DNA from: Snuella lapsa | GTDB taxonomy: Bacteria; Bacteroidota; Bacteroidia; Flavobacteriales; Flavobacteriaceae | Reading direction: 5' to 3' | Assembly (NCBI RefSeq): GCF_039539345.1 | Contig: NZ_BAABCY010000036.1 | Span: 62,001 to 126,000 of the forward strand | DNA length: 64,000 nucleotides | Shown: positions 60,101-64,000 of the stretch, one piece after another | How positions within the stretch are numbered: position 1 is the first letter of the stretch | Layout: the number at the start of each line of letters is the position of its first letter | Program-made: the position numbers and the translations under genes | Notes under the pieces: model-generated | The model's database searches: none | Seen by the model: the letters and a program-made list of their open reading frames with translations, nothing else | Told to the model about the DNA's origin: nothing

Positions 60101-61949
60101 AAGTTCTTCTGGGCCTCAAACGTCTCCTATATTTAGTGGTTTAGGATCTGGAACCTACAACGTCACTGTAACCGATGGTTACGATTGTGAATTTACTACA
60201 GCCGATATCGTTATATCTGAACCTTCCCAATTGGTAGCAGATTTAATCAAGGCAAGTTCACAAACCTGTTTAACAGAGGCAACGCTTACTTTAAGTGCAG
60301 TAGGAGGCATAGGACCTTACGAATATAGTGATGATATAGTATTTAACACCGTTCTAGGCTCTTTCTCTACAGATGTAACATTCTCTGTACCAGTTGGCAC
60401 CTATGTATATTATGTAAGGGATACAAACGGGTGTATCGCTACCGTTTCTAACGAAATTACCATAGAACCGTTAGAACCGTTAATTGTAAATTTAGATACA
60501 ACCAACGCAACTATTAATTGTGCTGGCGAAAGTACAGGTGTTATTATAGCCGAAGCGCAAGGAGGTTTAGGAAACTATATTTATACCTTACAAGACGACT
60601 CGGGTAATGATATTACACCAGTAACCCAAGATACACCAGGTGTCTTTACAGGATTACCAATAGGAACTTATCAAGTCTTTGTAGAAAGTGGTGATTGTGA
60701 CGTAACATCAGCTACTGTTACCATAACAGAACCTTCAGAACCATTAACCGCCCAATTTGTAACAACAGATGTTAGCTGTAATGGTGCCAATGATGGTATA
60801 ATTGAAGTGATAGCTTCTGGAGGAACGGGTATCATCAAGTATGCAATTTCCCCTCAAATGGATCAGTTTTTTGATGAACCTATCTTTGATGATCTTTTCC
60901 CAGGAACTTATCAAGTGATCGTACAAGATGAATTAGGGTGTTATATACTTGAAGATATTACTATTGTAGAGCCAACGCCTGTAATACTTAACATTGTTCC
61001 AAACTCAATCATTCCAGAAATTTGTGATGGTGATATGAATGGAGCCTTTAGTATTGAAATTTCAGGAGGTACAGCTCCTTATAGCGTTGCTTTAGATGAC
61101 ATTAATGGTACGTACACTACTGGTGTTCTGGAAAACACACCGTTTACTTTTAGTGGCCTAAGTGGAAGCGATCACATTGTATATGTTATGGATAGTGAAG
61201 GCTGTGAATCGGAATGGAACATTACTTTCCCAGAATCGGTTAAAATCGAACCAGTGGCCATTGTCGAATATGGATGTACTAACAACATGTCTACTAATAC
61301 GGTTACCGTAGAAGTTGATGAAAGCATAACGGATCCTTCTGAATTGGATTATTCATTAAATGGTGGGCCATACCAATCCAGTAACGTATTTATAAACGTA
61401 CCAGCTGGACTTGATCACTTTATTGATGTTAGACATATAAATGGTTGTATACAAAGGACCGAAAACTTTGATATTGAACAATATGAACCTTTAGAACTTG
61501 TGCTGGAAAATGGTGGCTTAAATGAGATAGTAGCCGTAGCCACAGGAGGTACTGGAAATTATGAATTCACTTTAAATGGTGAATCGTATGGAAGTGAAAA
61601 TACATTCCTTATTTATGCATCGGGAGATTATACTGTAACAGTAACCGATAGCAATGGTTGTGTAGCTACAGCTACCAAATATTTTGAATATATCGATGTA
61701 TGTATCCCAAATTATTTTGTGCCACAAAATGGTGGTTGGGGACCTGGATGTACCTCACAATATAAGGATATGACCTTTGACATATTTGACAGGTATGGAC
61801 GTAAAATAGCCACTTTACGCGTTGGAGAAAAATGGGATGGAAACTACCGTGGTGCTCCTTTACCTTCGGGTGATTACTGGTATGTTGTAAAGCTAAATGA
61901 TCCAAAAGACGATCGTGAATTTGTCGGCCATTTTACGCTTTATAGGTAA
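48174..61949 (+). CDS. Giant SprB-repeat T9SS type B surface adhesin
   Basis: This is a 4591-aa secreted protein, the largest in the window. The signal peptide ends in GMAQ near residue 31. Residues ~32-370 are a non-repetitive domain; ~373-510 resemble a DUF11-type repeat (FYEITYQSTGNDNVTEF); ~530-620 hold an Ig-like domain. About 40 SprB repeats of ~82 aa follow (for example YNYVVRDSKGCDVSGTI, DVTCNGADNGSVNFTVS), broken at ~1197-1405 by a jelly-roll/MAM-like domain. Residues ~4506-4591 are the CHU_C type B sorting domain (VCIPNYFVPQNGGW, DIFDRYGRKIATL, PSGDYWYVVKL). SprB of Flavobacterium johnsoniae is a mobile adhesin for gliding. An alternative start is ATG 48192. It is followed 43 bp later by a PorP/SprF gene. 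The frame is open throughout. Confidence 0.92.
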   Translation: MQNITAMKKPTIYKSAFVVLFILLCINGMAQTYEPFAVRKNIDIKGSMLVIGNSILGQDNNDFNDSTKDNQDISMQYIDIDSDTSTFSSSSADLLLPDHEDGSATDCYRVAYAGLYWGAILQSGSRTDINNVKLKIPGSTTYTDITGEIVYDAIVNPIIAETGEPGNTPYACYAEVTDLLSGLSDIEGTYTLANVTSSIGFNNSTGLAAGWTLIIIYEDPELHTKSFTTFDGFSHIFDGHQETIPVTGFTTPPAGNIDLQFAYAVLDGDRTKRATKLEINGKEVTTPLRSANKFFGSVIENTNGVSNPRNPNSSNTLGYDTGFLEILSAEPEFIKNNDSSADFRLQVARGQADPIFAFLSAFAVDIIAPDIDLTKVVLDTSGDDIDGDDVNLGQNLFYEITYQSTGNDNVTEFTIKDILPDNIIFDPATDIDLTNAGGATLQSYDPVTRTLIFSIPDESVEVNDPAFVIRLAVRVVPNCYDLSQACSNEIQNQAFATYRGVINTNWIQDEGSFATTECLGVPGSTNFLVDISNCSFERTEVLCGNSVVITAADGYDSYSWSTSPTGTPVIGTGQTYTATGTGTFYVTNTTSATCISIVEQITVIPYGNTITNPVIPFADLTPVCPNDGKVLPYIFLCGANDTRAITTGISDAVSIIWEKLDETSCDPVTVDDCANENDACTWNQVGTGPNYTADQAGEFRIVINYPGGCFSIFYFNVYQNLLNPTVIAKDIICNTLGEITVGGVPSGYEYSLDPNGSYQSSNVFSIDTAGYYTVYIRQVGVDTNPCIFETPSIYVRDRDVSVSTVVTQPNCNGDKGSIQLAVNNGLPQYYYSLSEGGTLVNSVGPITNSDYTFANLNPGTYTYTISTDDGCLFTGDIEIINPPVLTATVALTRPLTCTDGEITVYPEGGTPPYQYYVNGATISQDSPIITVPTAGDYNIIVIDANNCSTTTSITVEAISAPNFTVSHTDILCYGDNTGQIQFNVTNANGYTIEYSIDNGTTYQSNPTFSNLTAATYTTNIKYSLNGIECFSTSEDIIITQPDIALTASAGVSELAGCGPNGEGKVRITNPQGGTPPYEYSFDNQATWTSTNEAYVAPGTYTLYIRDANGCIYAMPGIIVDPEPVPPTITVSDPDFNCDGTANATVTVTNEGSNSYTYTYLLDGVENPNTADPKTFLDVSEGSHTVTVTYKLETVPTYSNLLNENFGSGAPTTSPGIASAYCFNDQRVNSPYPCGTRSVEDNQYSVASFFWRSDDPSSNNSGAWYHFQDHTTNGADPDGRFLLVNIGSAAGPYGVLYSKPINDVIPNQDIKVDLYLANLMRSVYTVQDDPDFRIQLVDGSGTVIAEQFTGTIPKNEQWNFSQLTLNPGNNTNLTFVIRSGSVEYFGNDALIDDISVYQLPVTCIEQVDFPFVVNSGNAFTADVTGTSNVSCSTGSDGTITIAAQNFDPANGFQYSLDGVNWNTQMTSPYTITGLAAGSYTIHVRYEDAVDTCSFTFNHDIIAPTLLEVNASGTPVTCLDGSTVTATATGGTPAYSYELLDNTLNLIANFPSNGILTNISAGNYTIRATDANGCVATTTLDLIAPTAPTASISNADYCYDTSNGATLEVTASGGQTPYEYSINGGAFQSSNSFTNLTPGNYDITVRDAYGCTVALPTETIAAQVNVDVVLTKALDCRASPDAVITGTISDGYLPYSVTLIQGSGIPNLTGNTFTLTTGTDGTYQFQITDANGCQAVSNVITVNPIENPTATTTTVNPSCNGDSNGSVQIIPANGVGPYSYSFEGSSFTSTSLYTGLAAGTYTYQVQDANECIFNGTVTLTEPTTLVATASATTFSCDANNTKQSATVTIAVPTTGTAPYLYSFNGSGFSSNNTLTVNDNGTDQTITYAVQDANGCTANGSITILQLDPPTDLDFSSTDVTCTTTTSTVTVTATNGVGPLEYETIAPSPIIVGKQTSNAFSGLTPGTYIFRVTDANGCYYTESYTINPVTPIAITGLKLSDVLCNGDNTGAVQFTVSGYAGSYTSTLTNGSGTLVQSGNTIDLTNLIAGSYTVEVTDLTTGCTADETITISEPANPVSLTATTTNVHCNEDNSQITVTPSGGTPNYTYAAVITGTTAPTTYNGSNVITVDTNSATNLVWDVYVKDANGCTAMTSVTITEDPLPTVTAPTVSNQCTATSGFTFTVTATGLAPLSYSINGGLSYQTSPTFTVNAAGSYTITVRDANGCTATSATQTDVFPPITTSALLTKDLTCSLPQEASIDISVSGGNPPYTYEVSTDGGSSYSPIAGSPYTTTNAGTYQFRITDANGCTQETNVITVNATNNVTVSTSVINPTCNGSTDGSIQLTSLTGEAPFTYSIDAGTTFASSNVFGGLAAGGYNYVVRDSKGCDVSGTINLSNPLPIDVTIISNPIQCSPSIDGSLDITINSGGVTSFTYTLYDNTSTQVGSSVTTASTTHSFSGLSFGDYFVTIVDANGCEYRSTEQRIETPPYLDLDATVAGGTCVIGATVDVSVNAGLSPYTYSIYGQPATSVGPTASTTQTFTGLDHGVTYFFQVEDSVGCISIIEVTTPILSAINIDSITTTDVTCNGADNGSVNFTVSDYDGTVTSLFYEVRDELTNTAISPAKNGTINSLTGAPVNGTITGLGAGNYTLFVRESDGSLCTTSSPFQITEPIQPLFSAVSNTINANCNTGAQLTITTTGGTGPYQYAAGALGFTPTSGDFGSNNVLNLNPSIRTNWDIVVEDANGCQVRLNQDITSDAPPTVDPVPQQCFDGTPFNITLVEGTGTAIAPLTYSIGGAYQTSPTFSINMAGTYTVSVKDGNGCIASTTYIVEPPLLLDANMTQDLTCILDASITLTASGGTGSYNTFEVSYNGGGYVVIAGSPYTANVDGTYQFRVTDSQGCQAISNVITVTPNTTPTFTETHTDVSCNGGSDGSIVITAANGIAPYQYSIDNGATFQASNVFSGLSGGTYNVVVRDSKNCDSAATPVTINDPTAVAGTGSLTQGLTCGSGNATQPAIVTITGSGGTAPYTYSFDGGVNYSSTNTYATYTAGTVTAYIKDANGCIIATPIDVNIPALDVPTDLDFSSTSVTCLAVTSDVTLTPTGGVAPLSYEIISPASATSNTTGVSSGIFTGLAPDTYVFTVTDANGCYYTESYTVDPVTNITVSRLLVNDVSCNGDSDGAVDFTVSNFSGTYSYTINGGAAIVGQTATTINLTGLPAGDQTIVVTDDTTGCTDTVTITVSEPTTLALIEADNINATCNFGAQVTVTASNGTPPYQYAFVIDGSAPTVSDYTNNNTAVLDPATNTDWDVWVQDANGCTAQIDVVISTDPLPTVTVPTFADNQCNLNGDPYTFTVTGTTGIPPFEYSIGNGFQSSPTFTVSTPGTYSVTVRDGNGCTATSGTSITVYPALDLTPSITTLPSCTNDDGVITVTGSGGSGNYSYGISPSPASVSISGNVISGVPSGTYTVTITDTVTNCTKDATITLDAATPVTFTPVPTDVSCNGGSDGSITVNLPASNDNPIYTYEITAPIVVAPQTSNVFTGLAPGTYTVQVTSGRDCIATQDVIVGEPNSIVVPAPTVVDYACTAGTNTTTFASITVNSVTGGSGNYIIYEFIKGATVVQSGSSNVYTESDLSGGNYTINVYDDNGCSGSTTATIEPFIALEDLTVNVDNAITCINDEDITVSVTSTGGIPTNLEYTLEDANGVLPNQTNTTGVFTGLPIGNYIITVENLDTQCSLQTVHYVNDPNTFDLNIDSVIDVTCFSDNDGSVNVTLIDRIPTPNDESGPFTYNVVDALGATVTSGTTANAGPITISGLVSGTYSITATLTNTPFCTVSENFTITAPTAALSITETHTEITCISGNNDGTISASATGGWPGDYEYQLELTSGTIITAYSSTYHFTGLTAGDYIVSVRDSKGCIASTNVSLVNPAPIDATIAATPTLLSCFGDTNATITVSNVTGGQGSNYTYTLNKTAPTPSSSGPQTSPIFSGLGSGTYNVTVTDGYDCEFTTADIVISEPSQLVADLIKASSQTCLTEATLTLSAVGGIGPYEYSDDIVFNTVLGSFSTDVTFSVPVGTYVYYVRDTNGCIATVSNEITIEPLEPLIVNLDTTNATINCAGESTGVIIAEAQGGLGNYIYTLQDDSGNDITPVTQDTPGVFTGLPIGTYQVFVESGDCDVTSATVTITEPSEPLTAQFVTTDVSCNGANDGIIEVIASGGTGIIKYAISPQMDQFFDEPIFDDLFPGTYQVIVQDELGCYILEDITIVEPTPVILNIVPNSIIPEICDGDMNGAFSIEISGGTAPYSVALDDINGTYTTGVLENTPFTFSGLSGSDHIVYVMDSEGCESEWNITFPESVKIEPVAIVEYGCTNNMSTNTVTVEVDESITDPSELDYSLNGGPYQSSNVFINVPAGLDHFIDVRHINGCIQRTENFDIEQYEPLELVLENGGLNEIVAVATGGTGNYEFTLNGESYGSENTFLIYASGDYTVTVTDSNGCVATATKYFEYIDVCIPNYFVPQNGGWGPGCTSQYKDMTFDIFDRYGRKIATLRVGEKWDGNYRGAPLPSGDYWYVVKLNDPKDDREFVGHFTLYR
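52920..58151 (+). repeat. Seven-module SprB super-repeat, three tandem copies
   Basis: Module openings recur in the same order with periods of about 1720, 1796 and 1715 bp. Copies begin near 52920, 54640 and 56436. The order includes a PTV or PTA opener, then a T(K/Q)DLTC or TKALDC module, then NPTCNG or TDVSCNG, and two intervening modules (DLDFSSTxVTC in copy 1). A CNGxxxGxVxFTVS module and an NATC or NVHC module close the set. A PLPTVTVPT opener appears again at 58151 and leads into a more diverged fourth set. This higher order is not explained by single-module duplication. Confidence 0.7.
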
Positions 61950-61991
61950 TATAATTAATGGATAAAGCCATTAACCAAAAAAAATGAAGCA

Positions 61992-62969
61992 ATGCGAAAA
62001 CTAATCATATACACACTGTTTATAGTCATAACTACCAGTAGTTATGGACAGGAATTAAACTTGCCTGTATTTACCCAATATTTAGCCGATAACAATTTTG
62101 TGGTTTCTCCTACCTATGCTGGTATTGGAGATAATCTAAAAATAAGGGCTAATGGTTTAACCCAGTGGGTAGGCATAAAAGGTGCTCCCGACAACCAATC
62201 GATATATGGTGATTTTAGAATTGCCGATCGCTCAGGTGTTGGTATTTCTGCATATAATGATAGAAATGGTAATACCATACAAACAGGTGCCAAATTCTCG
62301 TTTGCACACCACCTTATTTTAGATTATTACTCCAAGCAGTACCTATCTTTTGGTATTTCTTATAATATCAATAATTTTAGAATTGATATTAATAATTTTA
62401 ATACCACATACGAAAACCCTATTATAGATCCATTCGTTACAGACGATAGGCGTACTTCCAACAATAACTTTGATGTAGGTTTCCTGTATAGAAACCATGG
62501 TTTCTTTTTAAGTTTTAATGCTAATAATATTTTAAAGAAAAACTTTGATGAAGATATTAGGAAATTAGAACCCAACTTACTGTTAAACTACCAAATATAC
62601 ACAGGTTATACCTTTAGGGGACCTAAAAAAAGTGGTTTAGAGTTTGAACCATCCATGTATTACCAGATGTTTAACAGTGACAAGCGTTCCAGTACCGATT
62701 TAAACTTTAAGGTGCGAAAGTACGATAGGAATGAAGATTATTTTTGGGGCGGCATATCCTATCGTTTCCTTAACGATCAGTTCTTAAAACCTTTAAATAT
62801 AGGCCCTATGGTAGGCTTTAAAAAATCTATCTTCTATTTTGGATATGCCTACCAAATAACAACTAATGCACTATCGTCATTTAATTCAGGTACGCACGTT
62901 ATTACCATAGGACTTGACTTTTTACAAGGTATTAGTAATTGTCCTTGTACGCAAAGCCCGGTTCATTAA
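61992..62969 (+). CDS. PorP/SprF-family T9SS outer-membrane protein
   Basis: This is a 325-aa beta-barrel protein. The signal peptide ends near residue 19 (SSYGQ). The family core is the PVFTQYLADNNFVVSPTYAGIGDNLKIR start, RIADRSGVGISAYNDRNGN, then SKQYLSFGISYNINNFRIDINNFN and KSGLEFEPSMYYQMF. The length agrees with the standard PorP/SprF fold, without the coiled-coil tail of the paralogue at 45634. It starts 43 bp after the giant adhesin, in the order expected for an adhesin and its dedicated SprF, so it probably helps the T9SS secrete that adhesin. Confidence 0.9.
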   Translation: MRKLIIYTLFIVITTSSYGQELNLPVFTQYLADNNFVVSPTYAGIGDNLKIRANGLTQWVGIKGAPDNQSIYGDFRIADRSGVGISAYNDRNGNTIQTGAKFSFAHHLILDYYSKQYLSFGISYNINNFRIDINNFNTTYENPIIDPFVTDDRRTSNNNFDVGFLYRNHGFFLSFNANNILKKNFDEDIRKLEPNLLLNYQIYTGYTFRGPKKSGLEFEPSMYYQMFNSDKRSSTDLNFKVRKYDRNEDYFWGGISYRFLNDQFLKPLNIGPMVGFKKSIFYFGYAYQITTNALSSFNSGTHVITIGLDFLQGISNCPCTQSPVH

Positions 62970-63030
62970 ACCTTTTATTCTTTTCTAAAAGAAATAATAA
63001 GTATTTTTGCCTTTTTTAAAAGGAATAGAT

Positions 63031-63393
63031 TTGGGACTTATAAAAGTTGAAAACATACGTGTTTTTGCCTATCATGGCTGTCTAAAAGAAGAAACAAAGA
63101 TTGGTAGCGATTATCGTGTAGACCTTCAGGTTAAAGCCAATTTGCAACCCTCAGCAAAAACAGATACATTAAGTGATACAGTAGATTATGTTTTGTTAAA
63201 CCGTATTATAAAAGAAGAAATGGCGATACCTTCCCATTTGCTCGAAACGGTTTGCAAACGTATTTTAAAGCGTATTTTTATTGAAGACTCATTGGTTGAA
63301 AAAGCAACGGTTTGGGTTAGTAAATTGAATCCACCAATAGGAGGGGATGTTGAAAAAGTAACCATTAAAATAACTAAAAAACGTAAAAAGTAA
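63031..63393 (+). CDS. folB: dihydroneopterin aldolase
   Basis: FolB cleaves 7,8-dihydroneopterin to 6-hydroxymethyl-7,8-dihydropterin and glycolaldehyde in folate synthesis. The start is TTG 63031 with an AAAAGGA ribosome-binding site about 6-7 bp upstream, giving 120 aa, the normal size. An earlier TTG at 63007 would add eight residues that are not family-like. Hallmarks are VFAYHGCLKEETKIGSDYRVDL with the catalytic glutamate, TVDYVLLNRIIKEEM, HLLETVCKRIL and WVSKLNPPIGGDVEKVTI with the catalytic lysine. It lies between the T9SS locus and tRNA-Cys, without shared operon evidence. Confidence 0.92.
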   Translation: MGLIKVENIRVFAYHGCLKEETKIGSDYRVDLQVKANLQPSAKTDTLSDTVDYVLLNRIIKEEMAIPSHLLETVCKRILKRIFIEDSLVEKATVWVSKLNPPIGGDVEKVTIKITKKRKK

Positions 63394-63402
63394 TTTTAAG
63401 TA

Positions 63403-63431
63403 TTGTAAACTCTTATTTTTTTTTACATTTG
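63403..63431 (+). promoter_or_regulatory. Promoter of tRNA-Cys
   Basis: TTG at 63403-63405 and TACATTTG at 63424-63431 are 18 bp apart, a near-ideal Bacteroidota -33/-7 pair. Transcription would begin a few bases before the mature tRNA 5' end at 63445. Confidence 0.8.
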
Positions 63432-63444
63432 CAGCATAGTTAAT

Positions 63445-63515
63445 GGCGTCATGGCCGAGTGGCTAGGCAAAGGTCTGCAAAACCTTCTACAGCGGTTCGA
63501 ATCCGCTTGACGCCT
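63445..63515 (+). tRNA. tRNA-Cys (anticodon GCA)
   Basis: This is a 71-nt cloverleaf with acceptor arms GGCGTCA / TGACGCC, D-loop GAGTGGCTAGGC, and anticodon stem AAGGT-CTGCAAA-ACCTT containing anticodon GCA. The T-arm is AGCGG-TTCGAAT-CCGCT and the discriminator base is U, as required for tRNA-Cys. CCA is not encoded. Confidence 0.97.
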
Positions 63516-63518
63516 CTT

Positions 63519-63555
63519 AAAAGCTTTCAGTTTCTTTCTGGAAGCTTTTCTTTTA
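63519..63555. terminator. Hairpin at the end of tRNA-Cys
   Basis: AAAAGCTTTC pairs with GGAAGCTTTT, followed by a T-rich run on the plus strand. It lies a few bases past the tRNA and overlaps the stop of the convergent LysE-like gene, so it may serve both. Confidence 0.55.
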
Positions 63556-64000
63556 TAGGGTTTATTTGTTCCAGCTTTTCTTTAATAAGTTTCTTTTCTT
63601 CTGGGAAAAAGCCCTGAACTAAAAGTAACATTCCAAAACCTAAAATAACCAAAGCAATTATTTTCTTGGTTTTAAAAATAAGTCGAGGTGTTAATTTATT
63701 TCTTAATTTTTTAGCAATCAATATCTTAATTATATCCACTAAAAAGTAAACCAATAAAATAGTAGTTAAAAAGGTAATTACCCCTTCCGTAGAGCTTGTT
63801 AGGGTATTTGCTATTACAATAAAAGCAACCCAGCCTAACAGAACACCTATATTAATAAAATTAAGCAAGAAACCCTTTAAAAACAGTTTTCCGTACTTTT
63901 TTTGGATATCGATTTTATGATACTCCTTAACTATTTCCCTAAAAGACTTAGATGTTTTTATAAAAGACGTAAACCCGTAAACAACCAATAAAACACCTCC
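63527..64000 (-). CDS. LysE-family transporter, 5' end outside the window
   Basis: This is a partial gene: 153 codons from a TTG at 63988 are visible, and the frame stays open to the window edge, so the true start is beyond 64000. Helices are seen at LFLKGFLLNFINIGVLLGWVAFIVIAN, EGVITFLTTILLVYFLVDIIKILIAKKL and IIALVILGFGMLLLVQGFF. This matches the C-terminal half of LysE/RhtB-type exporters, including the NPkxxL-like helix start FLLNFINIGVLLGW. The substrate is unknown. The C-terminus is a charged Lys/Glu-rich tail (KLIKEKLEQINPIKEKLPERN). Confidence 0.65.
   Translation of the reverse strand, partial: GGVLLVVYGFTSFIKTSKSFREIVKEYHKIDIQKKYGKLFLKGFLLNFINIGVLLGWVAFIVIANTLTSSTEGVITFLTTILLVYFLVDIIKILIAKKLRNKLTPRLIFKTKKIIALVILGFGMLLLVQGFFPEEKKLIKEKLEQINPIKEKLPERN

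Noticed and set aside
48174..61949. Frameshift or assembly artefact in the giant adhesin
   Set aside because: The frame is open over 13.8 kb with signal peptide, regular repeats and intact CHU_C domain; collapse of near-identical repeats in assembly remains possible but no break is visible.

Overview
The window reads as a chromosomal segment of a marine-type Flavobacteriaceae (Bacteroidota). The support is AT-rich DNA, TAnnTTTG -7 promoter boxes, gliding/type IX secretion (T9SS) proteins with type A and type B C-terminal domains, PorP/SprF outer-membrane proteins, a FecI/FecR/TonB-receptor trio, and Bacteroidota-typical families (DUF4837, DUF4175, DUF6909, bacterial GH3). No rRNA, phage, integrase, transposase or CRISPR array was seen. 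One tRNA gene, tRNA-Cys(GCA), is present.

Region 1 (1-13.1 kb, minus strand) is a surface-polysaccharide precursor cluster. In transcription order it holds a chain-length-determinant-like protein, a GH3 adenylating enzyme, a DUF6909 protein, a second chain-length-like paralogue, rmlB, rmlA, rmlC, rmlD and a UDP-N-acetylhexosamine dehydrogenase. The four rml genes would make dTDP-L-rhamnose. Each junction between rml genes carries a different accessory piece: a GIY-YIG nuclease gene with REP-like ends, a four-helix-bundle gene broken by a 143-bp MITE-like insertion with a 5-bp target duplication, and a ParDE toxin-antitoxin pair. The left edge is a diverged repeat array.

Region 2 (13.3-26.6 kb) is mostly housekeeping and envelope genes: an M23 peptidase, tatA, a DUF4837 lipoprotein, an MltD-like transglycosylase, pgk, a small T9SS cargo protein, holB, then a FecI-FecR-TonB receptor signalling unit, a DUF6438-like protein and a Skp/OmpH-like lipoprotein.

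Region 3 (26.8-41.4 kb) holds a methyltransferase, mnmG, ybeY and a DUF4175 protein, followed by gltX, a small outer-membrane protein, an SPFH protein, a FemAB/GNAT-type protein, a DUF1761 membrane protein and glnS. Two perfect 16-bp parS palindromes bracket mnmG, which suggests that the segment lies in the ParB-marked, origin-proximal part of the chromosome.

Region 4 (41.9-63 kb, plus strand) is a T9SS surface-adhesin locus: a secreted orphan, a beta-helix protein, a 481-aa type B cargo protein, a PorP/SprF protein fused to a coiled coil and a SPOR-like tail, a 4591-residue SprB-repeat adhesin, and a second PorP/SprF protein. The giant adhesin contains a higher-order repeat in which a set of seven SprB modules recurs three times. 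The window ends with folB, tRNA-Cys and a truncated LysE-like transporter gene.

All calls come from reading the sequence and from remembered family features. No database search was run.
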